Positions 33,384 to 41,311 of a stretch of DNA of 64,000 nucleotides are shown here, piece after piece. The position numbers and the translations under genes are program-made. The notes under the pieces are model-generated. The model saw only the letters and a list, made by a program, of their open reading frames with translations. It was not told the DNA's origin and searched no databases. Within the stretch, counting starts at the first letter, position 1; every line of letters begins with the position of its first letter. Source of the stretch: a virus; IMG/VR virus record IMGVR_UViG_3300032308_001297, positions 1 through 64,000 of that record; one strand, 5' to 3'.

Positions 33384-33839
33384 ATGAAACTGAATCTGGA
33401 CCATGTTAGAGAATATATTAATGAAACTTCTTTATCGACTAGAATCTATATTGGTTCAGATTCAGCAAGATTTAAAAAAGGTGATGTTTGGTTTGCTGAG
33501 TATGCTACTGTTGTTGTCATTCATTACGATGGCTGTAGAGGTTGTAAAATATTTGGCCAACTAGAAAAAGAGAGAGATTATGATCAGAAACGTGATAAGC
33601 CACGTATGCGTCTTATGAATGAAGTTATAAAGACGGCGCAAATGTATATTGAACTAGAAGAATCAATTGGGCAACGTCACGTAGAAATACATTTGGATAT
33701 TAATCCAAACGAGAAATATGGTTCTCATTGTGTGATTTCAGAAGCAGTAGGTTATATTAAAGGGATGTGCAACGTAACTCCTTTTGTTAAACCAAAAGCC
33801 TTCGCTGCCAGCATAGCGGCCGACCGTTTATTGGCATAA
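33384..33839 (+). CDS. YkuK/DUF458-like RNase H-fold protein
   Basis: This 151-residue protein has the YkuK family pattern: IYIGSDSARF (first acidic residue) at residues 20-29, EIHLDINPNEKYGS near 105-118, and KPKAFAASIAADRL at the end with a last acidic residue. These fit an RNase H-like fold with conserved acidic residues. The biochemical function of the family is not well defined. It starts one base after the stop of the basic peptide. Confidence 0.75.
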   Translation: MKLNLDHVREYINETSLSTRIYIGSDSARFKKGDVWFAEYATVVVIHYDGCRGCKIFGQLEKERDYDQKRDKPRMRLMNEVIKTAQMYIELEESIGQRHVEIHLDINPNEKYGSHCVISEAVGYIKGMCNVTPFVKPKAFAASIAADRLLA

Positions 33840-33842
33840 TTA

Positions 33843-33919
33843 GGGAATGTAGCACAATTGGTTAGTGCCGTTCGCTCATAACGGACTGGTTGTAGGTTCG
33901 AGTCCTACCGTTCCCACCA
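33843..33919 (+). tRNA. tRNA-Met (CAT anticodon)
   Basis: A full cloverleaf is visible: acceptor GGGAATG with CGTTCCC, D stem GCAC/GTGC, anticodon stem GTTCG/CGGAC with loop CTCATAA, T arm GTAGG-TTCGAGT-CCTAC, and an encoded CCA. A G1-C72 pair argues for elongator Met rather than initiator; tRNA-Ile2 with a modified C is an alternative. Confidence 0.95.
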
Positions 33920-33936
33920 ATCATAAAGGAAAAAGT

Positions 33937-34350
33937 ATGAAATATATTATTGCACTAGTAGCAATACTAGTAACTACAACTGCGCAAGCAGGGTTTATAG
34001 ATGATCTATTTGGTGGATTCGAACAATCACAGGTTCGAAATTCCAAATATAATAAGCATTCCAAGCATATAAATAATTATTCCACTGGTGGCGGACACAA
34101 CGCCTCGTGGTATAATGACCGGAGCGGACGGACAGCATCCGGTATGCGTCACCATTATGGTGTTGCGCATAAAACCTTACCGTTTGGTGCAAGGGTTTGT
34201 ATCCACAATCCCTCAAATGGTAGGCAAGTAGAAGCCGTTGTAACCGATAGAGGGCCATTCGTCAAAGGAAGAACTATTGACGTCAATCAAAATGTGGCTC
34301 GTGCCCTTGGTTTCTCAGGAACCGCACATCTAAATTACCATCCGTGTTGA
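33937..34350 (+). CDS. Exported RlpA-like double-psi beta-barrel protein
   Basis: The protein has 137 residues from the ATG at 33937 behind AAAGGA; the frame also runs back through the tRNA but without a start signal. A signal peptide (MKYIIALVAILVTTTAQA) precedes the RlpA-type barrel: ASWYNDRSGRTASG, LPFGARVCIHNPSNGR, VTDRGPFVKGRTIDV and ARALGF. The catalytic-type Asp of VTDRGPF is present. RlpA proteins cleave glycan strands lacking stem peptides or act at the septum. It would act in the periplasm, together with the exported M15-like protein encoded next. Confidence 0.85.
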   Translation: MKYIIALVAILVTTTAQAGFIDDLFGGFEQSQVRNSKYNKHSKHINNYSTGGGHNASWYNDRSGRTASGMRHHYGVAHKTLPFGARVCIHNPSNGRQVEAVVTDRGPFVKGRTIDVNQNVARALGFSGTAHLNYHPC

Positions 34351-34385
34351 GGGTCGGTTGCACATAACAGAAAGGTAAATTCCAT

Positions 34386-34913
34386 ATGAAGAAGATTATT
34401 CTAGCTGCGATGACAGCAGCTGCTATGCTTGCATTTGCAAGTTCGGCGGAAGCAAGAGTTCATTACGGCAAACGTAGTCAGTATTCAGCAAATCTCGAAG
34501 AACCAGATACACTAGTATCGATCTTCGATGGTTGGGGGGATGTTACTCCTCAGCTACGTTTTAAAAACAAACGACAGGCTCGCGAATACGGCGAGCGTAG
34601 AGAAGCAAACTATGGTTTTGAGCGTGCCGATGAATCTTATTCGGGTTCAATCGTAGCTCTTGGTCATCAGCTTCAGCATCAGGGTCTCCGTGTGTCTGAG
34701 CATCCATCATTTGGTGGAGTGCACCATGTTCATCATGGCTGGGCGCACTACGCAGGACGTGCGATCGACATAAATGTTGGTCGTGGAGTTTACGAGGCTC
34801 ATTCAGCGTATGCACATAATTTTGATCATCTCGCTGCACAATTAAGGTCAGAGGGATACACAGTCCTTTGGCGTGTTCCTGGTCATTATAACCATATGCA
34901 CGTTCAAAAATAA
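34386..34913 (+). CDS. Exported M15-like peptidoglycan peptidase
   Basis: This 175-residue protein has a signal peptide (cleavage near SSAEA, residue 23). The mature part has HYAGRAIDINVG (His-x6-Asp, residues about 121-132) and HYNHMHV at the C-terminus, the metal ligands of M15-type peptidases. It would cut peptide cross-links in the periplasm. The window also has a non-secreted M15 enzyme at 4443, so the phage holds two unrelated copies. It lies between RlpA and a terminator. Confidence 0.75.
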   Translation: MKKIILAAMTAAAMLAFASSAEARVHYGKRSQYSANLEEPDTLVSIFDGWGDVTPQLRFKNKRQAREYGERREANYGFERADESYSGSIVALGHQLQHQGLRVSEHPSFGGVHHVHHGWAHYAGRAIDINVGRGVYEAHSAYAHNFDHLAAQLRSEGYTVLWRVPGHYNHMHVQK

Positions 34914-34919
34914 CAACGA

Positions 34920-34947
34920 GGGTGGCAATGTCCGTGCCACCCTTTTT
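34920..34947 (+). terminator. Rho-independent terminator
   Basis: GGGTGGCA (34920-34927) pairs with TGCCACCC (34935-34942) around a seven-base loop, followed by TTTTT. It ends the exported hydrolase unit. Confidence 0.9.
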
Positions 34948-34964
34948 CTTAACGGGAGGATAAT

Positions 34965-35531
34965 TTGAATATAGAAAAAGAAAAAGACGCTCAAGATATT
35001 CCTGATATTGAAGCACATCACTATTATCTATTCAATTCTACATTCGATGCAAGTTCTACTGGCGATGCTTTGAAATTCATTCTTGCCCGTAATCTAATAA
35101 AAAAAGATCGCCCGAAGTTTATGAAATTTATCATTAATTCTCCAGGTGGTGAAGTTCCTTCTGCATTTGCTCTCATCGACACGATGAAGGGTTCAAAGAT
35201 TCCGGTATACACATATGGTCTTGGTGAAATTGCTTCTTGTGGTTTACTTACGTTTATGTCTGGAGAAAAAGGACATCGTTACATTACTCGAAATACCGCA
35301 ATTCTATCCCACCAGTTCTCATGGGGATCTATGGGTAAAGAACACGAATTGATGGCATCGGTTAAAGAGTTTAACAATACCAGTCAGCGTATCGTAGATC
35401 ACTATCGTAAATGCACTGGACAGACAGAAGCAGTTATTAAGAAATTTTTACTACCACCAGAAGATGTTTGGCTAACTCCCAAGGAGGCAATAAAATATGG
35501 CATCGCGGATCACATTGTGGATTTTTATTGA
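34965..35531 (+). CDS. ClpP-like serine protease
   Basis: This 188-residue protein starts at a TTG behind GGGAGGA; no ATG occurs nearby. ClpP features are FIINSPGGEVPSAFALIDTM (oxyanion-side strand), the nucleophile region GEIASCGLLTFMSG, the His in ILSHQFSWGS, and an Asp in EDVWLTPKEAIKYGIAD. Phage ClpP-like proteins may act as head-maturation proteases or associate with host ClpX. The following membrane protein gene overlaps by 35 bases. Confidence 0.8.
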   Translation: MNIEKEKDAQDIPDIEAHHYYLFNSTFDASSTGDALKFILARNLIKKDRPKFMKFIINSPGGEVPSAFALIDTMKGSKIPVYTYGLGEIASCGLLTFMSGEKGHRYITRNTAILSHQFSWGSMGKEHELMASVKEFNNTSQRIVDHYRKCTGQTEAVIKKFLLPPEDVWLTPKEAIKYGIADHIVDFY

Positions 35532-35733
35532 GTGGCTAGCAACTGTAGTTTTGATAGTTGGAGTGGCGCTAACGTCATGGAACATATATCCAGCTAATAT
35601 ATACGTAAGTGCTGCTGGAAATTTACTATGGTTTGTAGTGGGTTGGCTCTGGAGAAAATGGTCTCTTATTACCATCCAAATCATAGTTACTGGTATATAC
35701 TTGGTAGGAATGTGGAAGTATTGGTTCTTATAA
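35497..35733 (+). CDS. Small membrane protein, 78 aa
   Basis: It has two or three transmembrane helices (residues about 8-26, 32-50 and 55-75) with Trp-rich interfaces. It starts inside the ClpP-like gene with AAGGAGG upstream, so it is translationally coupled. Holin-like topology is possible but unproven. Confidence 0.6.
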   Translation: MASRITLWIFIEWLATVVLIVGVALTSWNIYPANIYVSAAGNLLWFVVGWLWRKWSLITIQIIVTGIYLVGMWKYWFL

Positions 35734-35736
35734 ATA
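35729..35736 (+). promoter_or_regulatory. T4-type late promoter
   Basis: A perfect TATAAATA overlaps the membrane protein stop and lies 19 bases before the start at 35755, a gene with a capsid-targeting-like N-terminus. Confidence 0.65.
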
Positions 35737-35754
35737 ATGCAAAAAGGAATCAGT

Positions 35755-36477
35755 ATGCATAACTTCTCAGAATTTATTGCCGAGTTAAAAATAACTCTAC
35801 AGTGCCACGACGAACTCAATCCTAAACTCTGGGATGGCGAGAAACTAAAGCCAGAAGTTCGTAAGGCTCTAATTAAATTCGGAGAAACTTGGGCTGAGTT
35901 CGCAAAGATTCCCAAGAGTATGATTGAAGATATCGTAATGACAGGCGGTAATACTAATTTTAATTATACTTCTAAATCAGATATCGACGTTCATCTTATC
36001 GTAGATCGATCTAAACTTTTTAGTGACGCAAAATTCGTCGAAGAATATCTACAAGATAAAAAGTCTTTATGGACTTTATCACACGATGTTAATGTATATG
36101 GTTATCCTCTAGAACCATACGCCCAAGACAAGAGCATTAAGTATCCAAAAGATCAGGGCGTTTATTCTCTTAAAAACGATGAATGGTTAAAGAAACCTGG
36201 TAAGTGCGAATATGACTATCAGGGAGACAATCTTCTAAAGCAGAAGGTTAAGCATTATATGCATGCTATTGATCATCTAATAAAACATAAGATGGGTGAA
36301 GGTGCAGTTAATCTTTTAAAAACAAAACTAAAAAACATGCGAGCCGCTGGTATCCAGCAATATGGAGAATATTCCAGAGAGAACCTAGTATTCAAAGAGC
36401 TCCGTAACAGAGGCTATCTTGATAAAATGAATGCATACGACAAAGGTGTGCAAGATCAAGAGCTCTCTCTTAAATAA
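35755..36477 (+). CDS. Putative capsid-targeted nucleotidyltransferase (pol-beta fold)
   Basis: The protein has 240 residues from the ATG at 35755 behind AAGGA. The N-terminus MHNFSEFIAEL is the best match in the window to the T4 capsid-targeting peptide (MKTYQEFIAEA), with Ile-Ala-Glu as cleavage site. MTGGNTNFNYTSKSDIDVHLIVD (about residues 62-84) is the metal-binding Gly-Gly and Asp-x-Asp motif of the pol-beta nucleotidyltransferase superfamily. A late promoter precedes it directly. Acceptor unknown; nucleotidylation of host RNA or protein after injection would fit. Confidence 0.65.
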   Translation: MHNFSEFIAELKITLQCHDELNPKLWDGEKLKPEVRKALIKFGETWAEFAKIPKSMIEDIVMTGGNTNFNYTSKSDIDVHLIVDRSKLFSDAKFVEEYLQDKKSLWTLSHDVNVYGYPLEPYAQDKSIKYPKDQGVYSLKNDEWLKKPGKCEYDYQGDNLLKQKVKHYMHAIDHLIKHKMGEGAVNLLKTKLKNMRAAGIQQYGEYSRENLVFKELRNRGYLDKMNAYDKGVQDQELSLK

Positions 36478-36480
36478 ATA

Positions 36481-36509
36481 TTGCTTTTCTACTAAAAATA
36501 AGTTATAAT
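36481..36509 (+). promoter_or_regulatory. sigma70-like promoter
   Basis: TTGCTT (36481-36486), a 17-base spacer and TATAAT (36504-36509), upstream of a small gene and the glutaredoxin. Confidence 0.6.
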
Positions 36510-36534
36510 GTTCTTGACTTAAATGGAGGTTATT

Positions 36535-36654
36535 ATGCATATGAGCAGCGAATTAGAATATATGGTTGAGACAGATATGCTTCTGCTAGGTTATAATCCT
36601 TATAACCCTGCAGATGTTAATAAGTATTGGGAGATTTATTTCTATGGCTATTGA
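36535..36654 (+). CDS. Hypothetical small protein, 39 aa
   Basis: It starts after TGGAGGTTATT and ends inside the glutaredoxin gene. It contains LGYNPYNPADV and an aromatic C-terminus. No family is recognised; it may be a leader coupling translation of the glutaredoxin. Confidence 0.5.
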   Translation: MHMSSELEYMVETDMLLLGYNPYNPADVNKYWEIYFYGY

Positions 36655-36919
36655 GATTTATTCGAAGAACAATTGCTCTTTTTGCGAACAAGCAAAACAA
36701 ATCTTACGCACACACGGAAAAGATTATATCGAGTATAAGCTCGACGAAGATTTCACACGCGAGATCCTTCTATCAAAGTTTCCAGAAGCTAAGACGTTTC
36801 CTGTGATTGTTCTCGACGGTTTCAATATCGGTGGGTTTGAACAATTGAAGCGCCATCTCACAGAAGAGACTTCAGACCCTAGAAAGATTCTATTGGAAGA
36901 TAATTACTACGGAGCATAA
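36644..36919 (+). CDS. Glutaredoxin
   Basis: The protein has 91 residues from the ATG at 36644 behind GGGAG. The active site is CSFC (residues 11-14) after IEIYSKNN, followed by the Thr-Phe-Pro cis-proline segment (KTFPVIV) and the GGF glutathione-binding loop. Glutaredoxins reduce ribonucleotide reductase and mixed disulfides, and the window encodes a class II reductase with a C-terminal Cys pair. Confidence 0.9.
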   Translation: MAIEIYSKNNCSFCEQAKQILRTHGKDYIEYKLDEDFTREILLSKFPEAKTFPVIVLDGFNIGGFEQLKRHLTEETSDPRKILLEDNYYGA

Positions 36920-36922
36920 ATT

Positions 36923-37204
36923 ATGGCTACTTATGATCGCGACACTCTGATGAAAGATTTGCAGAAAAATGTTGTTGCAGTTTATTTCACAAAAGTTAAT
37001 GGCGAAAAACGAGAGATGCGTTGCACTCTCATGCCAGGTTTGCTTCCTCCAACATATGTCCAAGAAGAAGCAGATGTAAAGAAATTCCATGATGAGAACA
37101 GAGAAGTTCTTGCTGTGTGGGATGTGATGAAGGGTGGATGGCGTTCGTTTCGCATCGACTCTATAGAGTATGTTCAGGTCTTAGATCCGTATCAATACTT
37201 TTAA
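36923..37204 (+). CDS. WYL_2/DUF2693-like small protein, 93 aa
   Basis: The strands VVAVYFTKVNGEKREMRCTLMPGLLP and VWDVMKGGWRSFRIDSIEYV match a Sm-like beta-barrel family common in T4-like phages (DUF2693). It is possibly nucleic-acid or protein binding; no function is established. Confidence 0.7.
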   Translation: MATYDRDTLMKDLQKNVVAVYFTKVNGEKREMRCTLMPGLLPPTYVQEEADVKKFHDENREVLAVWDVMKGGWRSFRIDSIEYVQVLDPYQYF

Positions 37205-37214
37205 GGAGATGTAA

Positions 37215-37577
37215 ATGAACGAAAACGCTTACTGGGGTTATCACCTAATCGTTAATGCGGGAGGCTGCAACAAGGCTGCTATTACCGATCATGGAACGAT
37301 TTACGATTTCGCCAAGGAACTTGTAGAGAAAATAGAAATGGTGGCTTATGGAGAGCCACAGATTGTTTTCTTTGGAGAAGGTAATAAAGAAGGTTACACT
37401 CTTGTTCAATTAATAGAAACAAGTAACATTTGTGCGCATTTTGTTAACGAAACTGGTGATATGTACCTGGATGTTTTTTCGTGTAAAACATTCGATAAGG
37501 ATGTTGTCTTAAATCTTGTTGATGATTATTTCCTACCGTCAAGGGTAAATACTACATACCTCGAAAGACAAGCATAA
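37215..37577 (+). CDS. speD: S-adenosylmethionine decarboxylase proenzyme (SpeD/SpeH)
   Basis: This 120-residue protein has the pattern of the prokaryotic AdoMet decarboxylase: GYHLIVNAGGCN at the N-terminus, a Ser in ETSNICAHF at the position where self-cleavage makes the pyruvoyl cofactor, and DMYLDVFSCKTFD with the catalytic Cys. It makes decarboxylated AdoMet for spermidine synthesis. SpeD genes are frequent in aquatic T4-like phages. It directly precedes the sugar operon. Confidence 0.85.
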   Translation: MNENAYWGYHLIVNAGGCNKAAITDHGTIYDFAKELVEKIEMVAYGEPQIVFFGEGNKEGYTLVQLIETSNICAHFVNETGDMYLDVFSCKTFDKDVVLNLVDDYFLPSRVNTTYLERQA

Positions 37578-37592
37578 CAACTGGAGTTTGTA

Positions 37593-38423
37593 ATGAATAT
37601 TATTTGGTCTGATTTTGATGCCGATTCAGAATGGTCTGTGAAACAACGCGAAGCAAAACAAGTAAATGGTCCAGAATATTGGCCAACGATGCGGGAAGTG
37701 TTCAAGCATGATTGTGCTACGCTCCCGCTAAATCGTTTTCGTTTATGGGCTAGTATCCATAACGTTCCTCTTGTAACTCAATATCGCACTTCTCGTTTCT
37801 TTGGCGAAGCATTTTATCATGCTTATCGCGACTCAGAAATCTATGAGGCTCTAGTAGAAAATTGGATTGGTATACCAGAAGCAATGGCTGGTGCACTTCG
37901 TCCAACTAATGATTTTGATACTTCAACACAGCGTATTCAGAACCTTGGTCATCTTATGATTACTGGGTTTGGTAAAGAGAAGCTACGTTCAATCAAGTCA
38001 ATTGTTGAGATTGGTGCTGGATATGGTGATATGTGTTCGCTTATCCACGATCTTGGATTCCAAGGCGAATATACTATCGTTGACATTCCAGAGACTCAGC
38101 CAGTTCAAGAGTTCTATCTTGGCAAGCAGGGCATCACGCCTAAGTGGTCATTTGAAGATGATAATGTAACACATGCTGATCTAGTTATTGCTACATGGTC
38201 ATTGTCTGAGACTCCACTCGAATATCGTGCGCAGCTGATGCCAAAGATTGATCAGTCAAAGAACTGGTTAATCATGGCGCAGTCTGAAGTTTTTGGTCAG
38301 AAAGTCAATGACGAATACTTCACTAACTTCTTCAAGGATAAGAACCTAACAAAGATTCCTCTTGGTTCTGAAGATATGAAGCAGTGGGATGGAGACAATA
38401 ATTATTATGTTGTGAGGGATTAA
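37593..38423 (+). CDS. Putative sugar O-methyltransferase
   Basis: This 276-residue protein has an AdoMet-binding motif VEIGAGYGDMCSLIHDLGF (about residues 137-155) and an IVDIPETQPVQEFYL segment typical of the putative sugar O-methyltransferase family. The N-terminal part (YWPTMREVF, YRTSRFFGEAFYH) fits the same family. It is the first gene of the heptose operon, coupled to the next by a TAATG junction. It would methylate a sugar of the product glycan. Confidence 0.75.
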   Translation: MNIIWSDFDADSEWSVKQREAKQVNGPEYWPTMREVFKHDCATLPLNRFRLWASIHNVPLVTQYRTSRFFGEAFYHAYRDSEIYEALVENWIGIPEAMAGALRPTNDFDTSTQRIQNLGHLMITGFGKEKLRSIKSIVEIGAGYGDMCSLIHDLGFQGEYTIVDIPETQPVQEFYLGKQGITPKWSFEDDNVTHADLVIATWSLSETPLEYRAQLMPKIDQSKNWLIMAQSEVFGQKVNDEYFTNFFKDKNLTKIPLGSEDMKQWDGDNNYYVVRD

Positions 38424-38932
38424 TGCTTAATAATGGTTCAACGCCATCAACTGATATGTATTATGGATGTACCGAAAAAAATGTTTGGCGTCCGGGTAGC
38501 GGTATTACATTCGGCACCTTTGATCTATTACATTCTGGTCATATTACTATGCTTGAGCAGTGTAGAAGTCAGTGCGATTATTTAATTGTTGGGTTACAAT
38601 CTGACCCAACAATCGATCGTCCTGATACTAAGAACCGTCCAGTTCAGTCTCTTTTTGAAAGATATGCGCAGTTATCTTCTAGCCGCTTTGTCGACCAAAT
38701 TATTCCCTATGATACAGAAGAGGACTTGGCAAATATGCTAAGTATCCTGGATGTTAAAAAGAGATTCCTTGGCGAAGAATATAATGGCCAGTTTATCTAT
38801 GCTGGTGATGTTTGCAAGCTAAGAAATATTGAATTAGTTTACATCGAACGCAAACACAATTATTCATCATCAAATCTAAGGACCAGAGTATATGCTAGAG
38901 AGTTGTCAAAACGCACCAATAATCCATCTTGA
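38423..38932 (+). CDS. Cytidylyltransferase-like sugar nucleotidyltransferase (RfaE/HldE C-domain type)
   Basis: This 169-residue protein contains GITFGTFDLLHSGHITMLEQC (HxGH motif) followed by YLIVGLQSDP and the C-terminal NYSSSNLRTRV in the place of the RTxGISTT motif. Proteins of this fold activate heptose-1-phosphate (HldE C-domain) or glycerol-3-phosphate. In the middle of gmhA, gmhB and hddA homologues, activation of heptose is the most likely role. The last 41 bases overlap the next gene. Confidence 0.75.
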   Translation: MLNNGSTPSTDMYYGCTEKNVWRPGSGITFGTFDLLHSGHITMLEQCRSQCDYLIVGLQSDPTIDRPDTKNRPVQSLFERYAQLSSSRFVDQIIPYDTEEDLANMLSILDVKKRFLGEEYNGQFIYAGDVCKLRNIELVYIERKHNYSSSNLRTRVYARELSKRTNNPS

Positions 38933-39446
38933 ATATTTTGCACAGCAAGCACAAAATCTTGAAGGTCTAATATTAGAATTTGGTGTAGCCAAAGGCAGAA
39001 CAATCACAAAGATCGCTCAAACATTACCAGAAAGAACGGTATATGGATTTGATTGGTTTCAAGGGTTGCCAGAAGATTGGGCAAATGGATATATGGCTGG
39101 GCATTTTGCTTGCGATAAACCAACAGATCTACCAGAGAACGTAGTAATCGTAGAAGGATTATTCAAGAAAACAGTTCCAGGATTTATTAAAGAACATAAA
39201 GATGAGAAGGTTGCTTTCATGCATGTTGATTGCGACATCTATTCATCCGCCAAATATGTTCTTGATAAGTTCGAAAAGAAATTCCAAGATGGTTCAATTG
39301 TTGTCTTTGATGAGTTTATCATATATAATAATTATCAACATCATGAATGGAAAGCATGGCATGAGTTCTTAGAAAAAACTAAGTATAATTACGAAGTGCT
39401 CGGAAGAGCTCACCAAGAAAGTGTAGCATTTAGAATTTACAAGTGA
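38892..39446 (+). CDS. TylF/MycF-like AdoMet methyltransferase
   Basis: This 184-residue protein has a class I methyltransferase fold: LILEFGVAKGRTITKIA (about residues 26-42), VYGFDWFQGLPEDW, and VAFMHVDCDIYSSAKYVL with metal-binding Asp residues as in TylF/MycF sugar O-methyltransferases. It starts inside the preceding gene. It is a second methyltransferase of the operon, probably acting on a deoxy- or heptose sugar. Confidence 0.75.
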   Translation: MLESCQNAPIIHLEYFAQQAQNLEGLILEFGVAKGRTITKIAQTLPERTVYGFDWFQGLPEDWANGYMAGHFACDKPTDLPENVVIVEGLFKKTVPGFIKEHKDEKVAFMHVDCDIYSSAKYVLDKFEKKFQDGSIVVFDEFIIYNNYQHHEWKAWHEFLEKTKYNYEVLGRAHQESVAFRIYK

Positions 39447-39453
39447 GGATATT

Positions 39454-40038
39454 ATGTCATTTACTGATCAGTATTTTAATGAAGTAGTAGATATTGCCAA
39501 TGAAATCGATAAAAACAAAATTGAGATCATGGCTCGTGGTCTTGCAGACATCACTGCACATGCTGGGCGTGTGTTTGTGCTTGGCGTGGGTGGTAGCGCT
39601 GGTAACGCTTCCCATATGGTTAATGATCTTCGAAAGCTATGTGGGATCGAAGCATACTGCCCCACAGACAACGTTCCAGAACTTACAGCTAGAACGAACG
39701 ACGAAGGGTTTGACACCGTTTTCGAAGGATATCTCAGAGTAAGTAATCTAAACAAGTATGATTGTATCTTTATTCTATCAGTTGGTGGTGGTAATAAAGA
39801 AAAGAATGTATCAGTTGGGCTAGTAAAGGCAATTGATTATGCGAATTATGTTGGCGCTCATGTTTACGGTATTGTCGGCAAGGCAGATGGATACACTGCT
39901 GAAAAAGGGAATTGTGTGGTGGTTATTCCTCAGCTGGCTCCAGACAGAGTCACACCACACTCAGAAGCATTCCAAGGAACAGTCTGGCATTGTTTAGTTT
40001 CTAATCCTGTTTTGCAGAAAAATAAAACAAAATGGTAA
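39454..40038 (+). CDS. gmhA: Sedoheptulose-7-phosphate isomerase GmhA (SIS domain)
   Basis: This 194-residue protein has the SIS-domain signature VLGVGGSAGNASHMVNDL (about residues 42-59), and VGGGNKEKNVS plus HSEAFQGTVWHCLV at the end, matching GmhA. The enzyme converts sedoheptulose 7-phosphate to D-glycero-D-manno-heptose 7-phosphate, the first step of activated heptose synthesis. An AGGAT ribosome site precedes it, and the phosphatase gene overlaps its end. Confidence 0.88.
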   Translation: MSFTDQYFNEVVDIANEIDKNKIEIMARGLADITAHAGRVFVLGVGGSAGNASHMVNDLRKLCGIEAYCPTDNVPELTARTNDEGFDTVFEGYLRVSNLNKYDCIFILSVGGGNKEKNVSVGLVKAIDYANYVGAHVYGIVGKADGYTAEKGNCVVVIPQLAPDRVTPHSEAFQGTVWHCLVSNPVLQKNKTKW

Positions 40039-40574
40039 AGGCAGTATTCATTGATCGTGATGGTACGATCAACAAACTTATCCATGGCAGAGAACAAGAA
40101 AAACATGTGTGCCCTTGGTTGTATTCAGAGTTCGAATATATTGCTGGAGCTCATGAAGCTGTTGCTAAATTTAAAAGTTTAGGTTATACTACACATCTAG
40201 TAACAAATCAACCTGACGTTGATGATGGTTATACAACCGAAGAAACTATGAACGCTATCCATGACACTATCAAGAAAGATTTAAAACTTGATACTATCAA
40301 CGTAGCAAGAACACGTAACACACCCGAATACAAACCAAACTCAGGTATGATAGATAGTATAGTTGAAAAATGGGTTGTGACCAGAGAACGTAGTTGGATG
40401 ATTGGTGATACATGGCGTGATGTTGTTGCTGGTCATCGTGCTGGTTTAATCACTATATATATTGGTATTACATATAGAGCACCAAAAGAATATCCTAATA
40501 TTTTTCCTGATTATTGTGCAGTAGATCTACTTGAGGCGAGTAAGATCATAGAACAAAACGAGGCTGGAAGATGA
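40032..40574 (+). CDS. gmhB: Heptose bisphosphate phosphatase GmhB-like (HAD family)
   Basis: This 180-residue protein has the HAD nucleophile motif FIDRDGTINKL with Asp8 and Asp10, LVTNQPDVDDG (motif II), and MIGDTWRDVVAGHRAGL (motif IV). HisB-N/GmhB proteins remove the 7-phosphate from heptose 1,7-bisphosphate. The Cys-rich zinc loop of E. coli GmhB is reduced or absent. It overlaps gmhA by seven bases and the transaldolase by four. Confidence 0.85.
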   Translation: MVKAVFIDRDGTINKLIHGREQEKHVCPWLYSEFEYIAGAHEAVAKFKSLGYTTHLVTNQPDVDDGYTTEETMNAIHDTIKKDLKLDTINVARTRNTPEYKPNSGMIDSIVEKWVVTRERSWMIGDTWRDVVAGHRAGLITIYIGITYRAPKEYPNIFPDYCAVDLLEASKIIEQNEAGR

Positions 40575-41311
40575 ACATTGAGATTTATGCTGATGGAGCA
40601 GATTATAAAGGTATTATTGAATCTGCAAAAAATGAAAAAATTACTGGTTTTACTACTAATCCAACACTAATGAAGCAAGCTGGTATTAGCGACTATGAAG
40701 GGTTTGCTAGGAGAATCATTACTGATCTAAAAACAATGCGTCCAGGCACAAATATTTCTCTAGAAGTATTTGCTGATGATGTAGAAGGAATGTATGCTCA
40801 GGCAAAGAAGATCGCTGCTTGGGGCAAAAAAGCAGAATATGATGTTTACGTTAAGATTCCAATTACTAACACTCATGGCGAGTCAAACGCTGGTCTAGTT
40901 AGACTTCTAAACGAAGAAGGTGTTAAGGTAAATGTTACTGCTGTGTTTACTCCAGAGCAGACAAAGGGCATTCTAGAAAACATTAATACGAATACACCAA
41001 TTATTATTTCTATTTTTGCTGGTCGTATTGCTGACACTCTAAGAGATCCGGTTCGTTCTACAATAGATTGCGTCAATCAGACATGGAATTTTGAACCAAA
41101 GAATATGGAAAACGTAAAGTTCCTTTGGGCTTCATGTCGTGAACAGTATCATTTGATCATGGCTGAACAAGCTGGTTGTCACATTATTACAATGCTTCAC
41201 GATCAAATCAAGAAGCTACATCTAACTGACAAAAACCTTGAAGAGTTTTCTAGAGAAACTGTTCAGATGTTTTATAACGATGCTACTGCATCAGGATTTA
41301 GGATTGACTAA
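40571..41311 (+). CDS. talC: Transaldolase, TalC/fructose-6-phosphate aldolase type
   Basis: This 246-residue TIM-barrel protein has TTNPTLMKQAG (residues 28-38), the Schiff-base Lys95 in VYVKIPIT, and VTAVFTPEQTKGIL. Small transaldolases of this type are known in cyanophages, where they redirect carbon to the pentose phosphate pathway. Here the gene lies inside the heptose operon, so it could produce sedoheptulose 7-phosphate, the substrate of GmhA. It is coupled to neighbours by ATGA and TAATG junctions. Confidence 0.88.
   Translation: MNIEIYADGADYKGIIESAKNEKITGFTTNPTLMKQAGISDYEGFARRIITDLKTMRPGTNISLEVFADDVEGMYAQAKKIAAWGKKAEYDVYVKIPITNTHGESNAGLVRLLNEEGVKVNVTAVFTPEQTKGILENINTNTPIIISIFAGRIADTLRDPVRSTIDCVNQTWNFEPKNMENVKFLWASCREQYHLIMAEQAGCHIITMLHDQIKKLHLTDKNLEEFSRETVQMFYNDATASGFRID

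Noticed and set aside
33865-33936. N-terminal extension of the RlpA-like frame through the tRNA-Met gene
   Set aside because: The extension encodes tRNA sequence; a ribosome site and signal peptide place the start at 33937.
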